Source: Candidatus Nomurabacteria bacterium
Lineage (GTDB): Bacteria > Patescibacteriota > Saccharimonadia > Saccharimonadales > Saccharimonadaceae
Reading direction: 5' to 3'
NCBI GenBank assembly: GCA_031262565.1
Contig: JAISHL010000032.1
Location: 1 to 10,365, forward strand
Length of the DNA stretch: 10,365 bases
The translations under genes and the position numbers were made by a program. The notes below the pieces were generated by a model that saw only the letters and a list, made by a program, of their open reading frames with translations, was not told the DNA's origin and searched no databases. Of the stretch, positions 5,791 to 10,365 are shown one piece after another (the first letter of the stretch is position 1; every line of letters starts with the position of its first letter).

Positions 5791-7071
5791 ATGCAATACG
5801 AAGTTTCTGAATTTATTTTGAAGGCGGGCGGGCGCGGTTTGATTGTCAATGTTCCGAGTGCGCCAGTGATGAGTACGCAGTTCCATTTTCGGGCGGGCGA
5901 TCGCTATGTTAAAAATGCCAGTGAAAAATGGGAAACGGCGCATATTATGGAGCATATGGCGTTTGGCGCGAACCGCGATTTTGCGTCGGGAACGGAATTT
6001 GATACGGTTTTTACAGAGAACGGCGCTTATCATAACGCGTATACTTCTGGCACGGGCATGGCTTATACGGCTTCGTGTGCGAATTTTGAATGGGAGCGAA
6101 TTTTGGCGTTGCAAAAGCTGGTGATTTGTTATCCGAAATTTACCGAAGATGAGTTTGAGGCGGAATATGGCAATGTTCGGGGCGAATTGACGGGGTATCT
6201 GTCAGATGCGGAGCGTGTTTTGTGGCCAAAAATAGCGCAAATGTTGGGCGATAACACTTTGACATATCAGGAGAGATTGGATCTCATGCCGAATATTTCG
6301 GTGGCTGATGTGCGCGAACATTACGCGCGGACGCATACGTCAGGGAATTTGCGTTTTGTTGTAGCGGGGGATTTTACGGGCAAATTGACGCATCTTCGCG
6401 AAATTTTGAACTCGTTTGAGCTGAATAACGGCGATCGTCCGCCGTTGCCTGTTGACGAGTTGCATTCTTTTGCGCCGTTTGTAATTCGTCGTAAAGATGT
6501 TCCAGATATAACTTTTGGCTGGACAATGAGTTTGCCGCGTCGTTTGAGCGATGATGAAAGTGCGGCGATGGACGTTTTAGATCATATTTTGAACGGAACT
6601 TTGCACGCGCGCATTCAGGGCGAGGCGCGAAAACGTGGTTTGGTTTATGGAATTTGGTCAGATACGTCGGCAGGCGAGCATAATTCGTCGTGGGATTTTG
6701 GCGCGTCGGTTGAGGTTGACAAACTCGATAAATTATTTGATTTGATTGTGCGCGAAATGCGTCGGATTCAGGACGGCGATTTGTCGGACGAAGAGATTGA
6801 ATCCGCCAAACAGTATGCACTTGGCCGCCATCAGATGGGGATTCAGACGGTCGGGCAGTTGAATCAGTGGTTTGCAAATCGATATTTCTTTGACGGGCGA
6901 ATTGAGGATTTTGCCTCGCAACCGTCGCGGATCAAAAATGTCACACGCGAGCGGATTATTGAAACGGCGCACGATTTCTTTCGTAGTAATTGTTGGGGCT
7001 TGGGCTTGTATGGCAACACCGATAAGGCTGTGGCGGATAAATTACATGAAAAGTTGACGAAGTTGTTTTAG
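5791..7071 (+). CDS. M16 family zinc metallopeptidase (inverzincin)
   Basis: A 426-residue protein of the M16B type (PqqL/processing-peptidase-like), about the usual length for one two-domain chain. The inverted zinc motif HIMEH (residues 51-55) gives two His ligands and the catalytic Glu. The third ligand is probably E132 in VRGELTGY, 77 residues on, which matches the family spacing. The second domain contains LHARIQGEARKRGLVYGIW, the usual Arg/Tyr substrate-binding region. There is no signal peptide, so it is probably cytoplasmic, degrading short peptides as a dimer. GAGG-type Shine-Dalgarno four bases before ATG fixes the start. No second M16 paralogue lies next to it. Confidence 0.92.
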   Translation: MQYEVSEFILKAGGRGLIVNVPSAPVMSTQFHFRAGDRYVKNASEKWETAHIMEHMAFGANRDFASGTEFDTVFTENGAYHNAYTSGTGMAYTASCANFEWERILALQKLVICYPKFTEDEFEAEYGNVRGELTGYLSDAERVLWPKIAQMLGDNTLTYQERLDLMPNISVADVREHYARTHTSGNLRFVVAGDFTGKLTHLREILNSFELNNGDRPPLPVDELHSFAPFVIRRKDVPDITFGWTMSLPRRLSDDESAAMDVLDHILNGTLHARIQGEARKRGLVYGIWSDTSAGEHNSSWDFGASVEVDKLDKLFDLIVREMRRIQDGDLSDEEIESAKQYALGRHQMGIQTVGQLNQWFANRYFFDGRIEDFASQPSRIKNVTRERIIETAHDFFRSNCWGLGLYGNTDKAVADKLHEKLTKLF

Positions 7072-7075
7072 GTTA

Positions 7076-7104
7076 TTGACTTTTTATCGTAAACGTGATA
7101 AAAT
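7076..7104 (+). promoter_or_regulatory. Near-consensus promoter of the 7111 gene, leaderless layout
   Basis: TTGACT (7076-7081), 17-base spacer, TAAAAT (7099-7104) with an upstream TGA. Only six bases (ATAATT) precede ATG at 7111. The inverted repeat TTTTATC...GATAAAA lies across the spacer and -10. It begins five bases after the M16 stop. Confidence 0.8.
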
Positions 7105-7110
7105 ATAATT

Positions 7111-7899
7111 ATGATCGATAAATTAAATATTAAAACCCTGAAAAAACCAAATAGATTTGGGCAGTTTATGTCGAAAGTCGCAGGCTTTCTGACTGGCGCG
7201 AAGGTTGAAAATATTAAAAATCCACTCCCGCCAGAAGTTGAAAAGCAGATTCCCGCGTTAATGGAAAGTTACAACAGATTATTGAATACGGGTAAAAACA
7301 ACGGCGATCGAGTGGTTGAAAATAGCGAAACGCAAATTCGTGATTTTTTACGGCAGACATTAGCGCAATTTCAAACTGACGGCACGGCGGAATATATGCG
7401 TGATTTAGTCAACGAAGGTAATAGTTTTCGATATTTGGCGGTTCCGACTGGACTTACAAAAGAAACTTTTGCCGATTTAATGGAGTCGGATTGGCATTTT
7501 GGTAAAATTTTACAAAAATATTCAGACGAGGAATTATCTGGCGTTGGCGGTGAAAATGGTGTGAGAATTATTGCTATCACCGAAAAACCAGTAGGTAGTT
7601 TGCGTGGTAACGTTGATCAACAGATAGCTGATTTTGAGCGCGACAAGCAATATGTAGGTAGTCTGATCGAACCAAATATTGCGGATGGCTTTGCTTATTG
7701 GAATGCTAAAATGGCAGCAAATGAAAATCCTAAAATTCGGATTATTCAGTCGCAAGCACGACGTGAACAGATTGGTGATAGTGGTGATTTTGATCATGTG
7801 TCGACTTTTCGCGTTCACGATGACGGTGAAATTGATTTGGGCGGCGCGACGGTAGATAGAGTTCGGGAAACTTATCGGGCGGTGGGGCGAATCTTCTAA
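7111..7899 (+). CDS. Hypothetical protein, 262 aa
   Basis: I do not recognise this family. The N-terminus is basic (MIDKLNIKTLKKPNRFGQF), with a short hydrophobic stretch at about 19-30 too weak for a membrane helix. It is followed by a Pro-containing linker and mixed alpha/beta sequence with no cysteine and no evident catalytic motif. Patches such as RIIAITEKPVGSLRG and STFRVHDDGEIDLGGATVDRV look like beta strands of a soluble domain. There is no Shine-Dalgarno; the dedicated promoter puts the transcription start at the ATG. A separate promoter on each of the genes that follow argues against a strict operon. Confidence 0.8.
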   Translation: MIDKLNIKTLKKPNRFGQFMSKVAGFLTGAKVENIKNPLPPEVEKQIPALMESYNRLLNTGKNNGDRVVENSETQIRDFLRQTLAQFQTDGTAEYMRDLVNEGNSFRYLAVPTGLTKETFADLMESDWHFGKILQKYSDEELSGVGGENGVRIIAITEKPVGSLRGNVDQQIADFERDKQYVGSLIEPNIADGFAYWNAKMAANENPKIRIIQSQARREQIGDSGDFDHVSTFRVHDDGEIDLGGATVDRVRETYRAVGRIF

Positions 7900-7902
7900 T
7901 CA

Positions 7903-7931
7903 TTGACTTTTTAGTGTAAGCGTGATAAAAT
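7903..7931 (+). promoter_or_regulatory. Near-consensus promoter of the P-loop gene, leaderless layout
   Basis: TTGACT (7903-7908), 17-base spacer, TAAAAT (7926-7931) with extended TGA, then six bases (ATAAAT) to the ATG at 7938. Over about 38 bases it is nearly identical to the promoter of the 7111 gene. Confidence 0.8.
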
Positions 7932-7937
7932 ATAAAT

Positions 7938-8489
7938 ATGGTGAAAGTAGTAGGAATTGTTGGAATGCCAGGACACGGAAAAACCACTACAGCTAAATAT
8001 TTGAATAAGTCGTTGCCTAATTCAGAACACTTTGATATAGATAAAATGATGTTGACTGATTATGCCAAGCAACATCCCGACTATAAATATGTGCATGGCA
8101 GTGGTGATTTTAGTAAAATTACACAGGAATCAATGCCACACGTCGAGGCGAAATTAAGGAGCTTGATTGAAAATAATAACGATGATGAGAGTGTTTATAT
8201 TTTAGAACACACAAAATTGTCTGAGTCTGGAATTCGTAATCTGATCGATTTATTGGTATCGGTGGTCGCGGTATCAGATTATAAAGCGGAGCAAAAACGC
8301 GCTGCGAGGGGTGGGCAAGAATTTGATATGGAACGCGGAAGAAAGCGAATGGCTGACATCGCGATTGATTTTGAGAATTGTGGACAAGATATTATTATCT
8401 ATAACGATCATGAAATAGAGAGTATCGATAAGAATGTTAGTTTGATATTGAAAGCATTAAAAAATAAATTAAATAAGGTTGGTAATTGA
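7938..8489 (+). CDS. P-loop NTPase, nucleotide/dephospho-CoA kinase-like
   Basis: The 183-residue soluble protein begins with a strand and a Walker A motif, GMPGHGKT (residues 9-16). Then come HFDIDKMM (31-38), where an Asp could act as in NMP or dephospho-CoA kinases, a YILEHTKL strand (about 108-115) and an Arg-rich lid-like segment with KRAARGGQEFD. The layout fits a small-molecule kinase of the AAA_18/CoaE/adenylate-kinase group; the substrate is not predictable. The ATG is at the predicted transcription start and lacks a Shine-Dalgarno. The TGA stop overlaps the -35 of the next gene. Confidence 0.8.
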   Translation: MVKVVGIVGMPGHGKTTTAKYLNKSLPNSEHFDIDKMMLTDYAKQHPDYKYVHGSGDFSKITQESMPHVEAKLRSLIENNNDDESVYILEHTKLSESGIRNLIDLLVSVVAVSDYKAEQKRAARGGQEFDMERGRKRMADIAIDFENCGQDIIIYNDHEIESIDKNVSLILKALKNKLNKVGN

Positions 8490-8514
8490 CTTTTTGCTAC
8501 AAATGTAGTAAAGT
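8486..8514 (+). promoter_or_regulatory. Promoter of the 8524 gene
   Basis: TTGACT (8486-8491) overlaps the previous stop codon. A 17-base spacer leads to TAAAGT (8509-8514), then nine bases to ATG. The spacer holds a perfect 12-bp palindrome, CTACA-AA-TGTAG (8497-8508). The expected leader is only one to three bases. Confidence 0.65.
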
Positions 8515-8523
8515 TGTTAACCC

Positions 8524-9135
8524 ATGAGCAAGAATATAATAAACGAGAGAGTCGATAAAGAGCCTGAATTTAATATAGTTGAATGTTTTGCGACTACTAC
8601 GTTACCAAAGGCGCATGAATATATTGAGAATATTCAAGATATGCAAGAGCTGGATCAAAAAGGTATGTTTATTGGGGTGGTAGACGCTATTGGTTCTGTG
8701 GCGTTATCTGCTGAATTTGATGCTGATATGCTTAAACAAAATAGAAGGCTGATTGGCGACACAATACTCAAATTGAGAAATTGGCTAGATTTTTTGGAGA
8801 ATAATACGAAGCATAGAAATGCCATTTCGATAAGAGACTATGGATTTTATATTGACTTTTCGGACAAACAACAAAAACAATTTGAAGCGCTGCGGTTGAA
8901 ATTAAATTCATATTCTCATCCAGATAAAAATAGAAGTTCTGCTGATGAACAGTATGTCAATAATGCGTGGAGTATAAGAGATGATTTTCTTATTGTTGTG
9001 CCAAAGATCATAGATTTTTTGCGTCATATAAAAGAAGAATGTGATTTTTATGGTGATTTGAGCGAATATCATAAAGGTGTTTTGGAAAAGGTCACAAAGG
9101 ATGCTGAGGAAGTTTATCGTAACGCTTGGAATTAA
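8524..9135 (+). CDS. Hypothetical protein with a J-domain-like HPD segment
   Basis: The 203-residue, mostly helical protein is not one I recognise as a whole. Residues about 105-155 read DYGFYIDFSDKQQKQFEAL, then a helix ending in NSYSHPDKN and ADEQYVNNAWSI. The order and spacing resemble a J-domain: helix I, helix II, the HPD loop at 132-134 and helix III. The basic face of helix II is poor, so this may be chance. Arginine codons are mainly AGA/AGG (8 of 11), unlike the M16 gene and metK, which mostly use CGN; this may point to acquisition by transfer. There is no Shine-Dalgarno. Confidence 0.75.
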   Translation: MSKNIINERVDKEPEFNIVECFATTTLPKAHEYIENIQDMQELDQKGMFIGVVDAIGSVALSAEFDADMLKQNRRLIGDTILKLRNWLDFLENNTKHRNAISIRDYGFYIDFSDKQQKQFEALRLKLNSYSHPDKNRSSADEQYVNNAWSIRDDFLIVVPKIIDFLRHIKEECDFYGDLSEYHKGVLEKVTKDAEEVYRNAWN

Positions 9136-9138
9136 AAT

Positions 9139-9167
9139 TTGTAAAAATCGCCACGGTTTGATATAAT
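9139..9167 (+). promoter_or_regulatory. metK promoter
   Basis: The -35 is TTGTAA (9139-9144), followed by a 17-base spacer ending in TGA and a consensus TATAAT (9162-9167). The predicted start is near 9174, a few bases before the riboswitch. Confidence 0.8.
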
Positions 9168-9179
9168 TATTTCACAATT

Positions 9180-9280
9180 TAACATTAAGAGACGGCGAGG
9201 GACTGGCCCGACGACCCGTCAGCAACAACGCGAATAGACGACGCGAAATGTGCTAATTCCAGCCGAAAGGGGAAATGTTA
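9180..9280 (+). ncRNA. SAM riboswitch of the SAM-I clan, translational type
   Basis: The leader has the conserved S-box core: AGAGACGGCGAGGGACTGG, GGCCCGACGACCCGTCAGC, and GTGCTAATTCCAGC. The closing helix P1 pairs TAACATT (9180-9186) with AATGTTA (9274-9280), whose last base is the A of the metK start codon. P2 pairs GACGG (9191-9195) with CCGTC (9216-9220), and P3 pairs CGCG (9229-9232) with CGCG (9242-9245). TGGC in the P2 loop can pair with GCTA after P3, the family's pseudoknot. The Shine-Dalgarno AAAGGGG (9266-9272) lies just inside P1 and no terminator hairpin follows, so SAM binding should hide the start region. SAM-I, SAM-IV and the SAM-I/IV variant cannot be separated by eye. Confidence 0.92.
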
Positions 9281-10344
9281 TGTCTAAAAAATATATTGAG
9301 TATCGCACGGCGGAGAGCGTTTCGCCACATCACCCAGATAAACTGTGTGATCAAATTTCTGACGCAATTTTGGATGCGTGTTTGGCGCAGGATCCAGACT
9401 CGCGTGTGGCGATTGAAACGATGGGCGGACACGGAATTATCACGATTACGGGCGAGCTGACGACGAAAGCTTATGTTGACATGCGACAAATTGCGCAACG
9501 AATTACGGGCGGAAAATATGGTGTGCAAACGAATGTTGTGCAACAGTCGCCCGAAATTGCGGCGGGCGTGAATGTTGGTGGCGCGGGCGATCAGGGGATT
9601 ATGATTGGCTATGCGTGTGATGAAACGCTAGAAATGTTGCCGCGCGAAGTGGTTTTGGCTCGACGGCTGAACCAGTTTATTTATGAGAAATTTCCGTTTG
9701 ACGGCAAGACACAGGTGACTTTGCGTGATGGTGAAATTGTGGCGATTGTAGCGTCGTTTCAGAATGCGTCGAAAGATGAGCTGGCGGAATTGATTGAGAA
9801 GTGGCTAGATAAAAATTACATTGCGCGAGATTCTCTTTTTGGACGGCAAAAAGCAAAGCGCAGTTTCCCCGTAACGACGGGCGAAACAAGCGTATCGAGC
9901 GAATGTAATTTGAATAAACCTGACATTTTCATCAATCCCGCTGGCGATTGGAATATGGGCGGTTTTGATGCGGATACAGGCTTGACGGGGCGAAAGTTGG
10001 CGGTCGATAATTACGGTCCGAGAATTGCGGTCGGTGGCGGTGCATTTTCAGGAAAAGATCCGAGTAAAGTCGATCGTTCGGCGGCGTATATGGCGCGACG
10101 AATTGCGGTGGATTATTTGCGTGAGCGACAAGCGAAAGAGGTTTTTGTGCGGTTGGCATATGCGATCGGGTTGAGCGAGCCGTTGGAAAAATCGGTCATC
10201 ATTGACGGCGCGCACGAAGAAATTTCCGACAAATACGATTTAACTCCGAACGGGATTATTCGCTCGTTGGATTTGAAGCGACCAATTTACGAAGAAACTG
10301 CTCGATATGGGCATTTTGGTCATAGTTTTGACTGGGAAAAATAA
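9280..10344 (+). CDS. metK: S-adenosylmethionine synthetase
   Basis: The cytoplasmic enzyme makes S-adenosylmethionine from methionine and ATP. Its 354 residues are somewhat short against about 384 in E. coli. Family signatures are HPDKLCDQISDAILD (18-32), the GAGDQG hexapeptide (101-106), NPAGDWNMGG (219-228), TGLTGRKLAVDNYG (233-246), the phosphate-binding GGGAFSGKD (252-260) followed by PSKVDRSAAYMAR, and a C-terminal ARYGHFGHSFDWEK. The ATG at 9280 is chosen because AAAGGGG lies seven bases upstream; an upstream in-frame GTG at 9250 is inside the riboswitch core. The product represses its own synthesis through the leader. Confidence 0.97.
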   Translation: MSKKYIEYRTAESVSPHHPDKLCDQISDAILDACLAQDPDSRVAIETMGGHGIITITGELTTKAYVDMRQIAQRITGGKYGVQTNVVQQSPEIAAGVNVGGAGDQGIMIGYACDETLEMLPREVVLARRLNQFIYEKFPFDGKTQVTLRDGEIVAIVASFQNASKDELAELIEKWLDKNYIARDSLFGRQKAKRSFPVTTGETSVSSECNLNKPDIFINPAGDWNMGGFDADTGLTGRKLAVDNYGPRIAVGGGAFSGKDPSKVDRSAAYMARRIAVDYLRERQAKEVFVRLAYAIGLSEPLEKSVIIDGAHEEISDKYDLTPNGIIRSLDLKRPIYEETARYGHFGHSFDWEK

Positions 10345-10365
10345 TTTTTAAGCGCGCGAGCGATG

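Noticed and set aside
4983..8489. TGA recoded as glycine, as in some CPR lineages
   Set aside because: TGA ends lysS and the P-loop gene at natural lengths, and no well-supported gene contains an internal in-frame TGA.
9250..9279. Upstream GTG as the start of metK
   Set aside because: It is part of the conserved GTGCTAATTCC core of the riboswitch. The ATG at 9280 fits the Shine-Dalgarno and the normal MetK N-terminus.
10345..10365. A start codon at the right edge as a new gene
   Set aside because: Only the ATG itself is visible after a short GC-rich stretch, so nothing supports a gene.
1..10365. CRISPR array, insertion sequence, prophage or defence system
   Set aside because: I saw no spaced direct repeats, transposase, integrase, or nuclease/toxin motifs. 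The phage-like surface domain alone is not enough.

Overview
This window looks like a chromosomal segment from a Candidate Phyla Radiation bacterium, most likely a Saccharibacterium (TM7). The points behind that are moderate GC, the standard genetic code (TGA ends lysS and the P-loop gene at full length, so this is not a TGA=Gly lineage), very tight packing, an unusual class II LysRS motif 3, a shortened MetK, a surface protein of a type I associate with CPR and Firmicutes genomes, and promoters that place the transcription start at or near the start codon. The phylum is an inference from family resemblance. No rRNA, tRNA, CRISPR array or insertion sequence is visible, and no gene-free stretch exceeds 300 bases.

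Layout. (1) Bases 2-2098 (+) hold the 3' part of a large surface protein with its N-terminus outside the window. A run of nine G's lies near the left edge inside the coding frame, where a one- or two-base slip would stop translation at once. (2) A ZIP metal transporter (2113-2871, -) is divergent from a Fur-family metalloregulator (3038-3469, +). A perfect 23-bp palindrome overlaps the regulator's -10 and probable transcription start, so metal uptake and its sensor appear to form one regulated module. (3) lysS (3474-4985) follows the regulator by four bases. It overlaps by ATGA a small two-TM coiled-coil protein (4982-5395). (4) A short cysteine-containing gene on the minus strand (5401-5672) is divergent from an M16 zinc metalloprotease (5791-7071); the short gene appears to need a -1 frameshift. 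(5) Three genes of unclear role (7111-7899, 7938-8489, 8524-9135) each carry their own near-consensus promoter with almost no leader; one is a P-loop kinase-like protein and one carries a J-domain-like HPD segment. (6) metK (9280-10344) is preceded by a strong promoter and a SAM-I-clan riboswitch whose closing helix reaches the start codon.

Two modes of gene start coexist. The Fur-family gene, ZIP gene, M16 gene and metK have Shine-Dalgarno sites. lysS, the 7111 and 7938 genes, and nearly so the 8524 and 5672 genes, have a -10 box six to nine bases before ATG and no Shine-Dalgarno, which predicts leaderless mRNAs. The regulatory layer (operator, riboswitch, leaderless promoters, G-tract) is the most interesting content. 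I did not find a clearly new multi-gene defence or mobile system.
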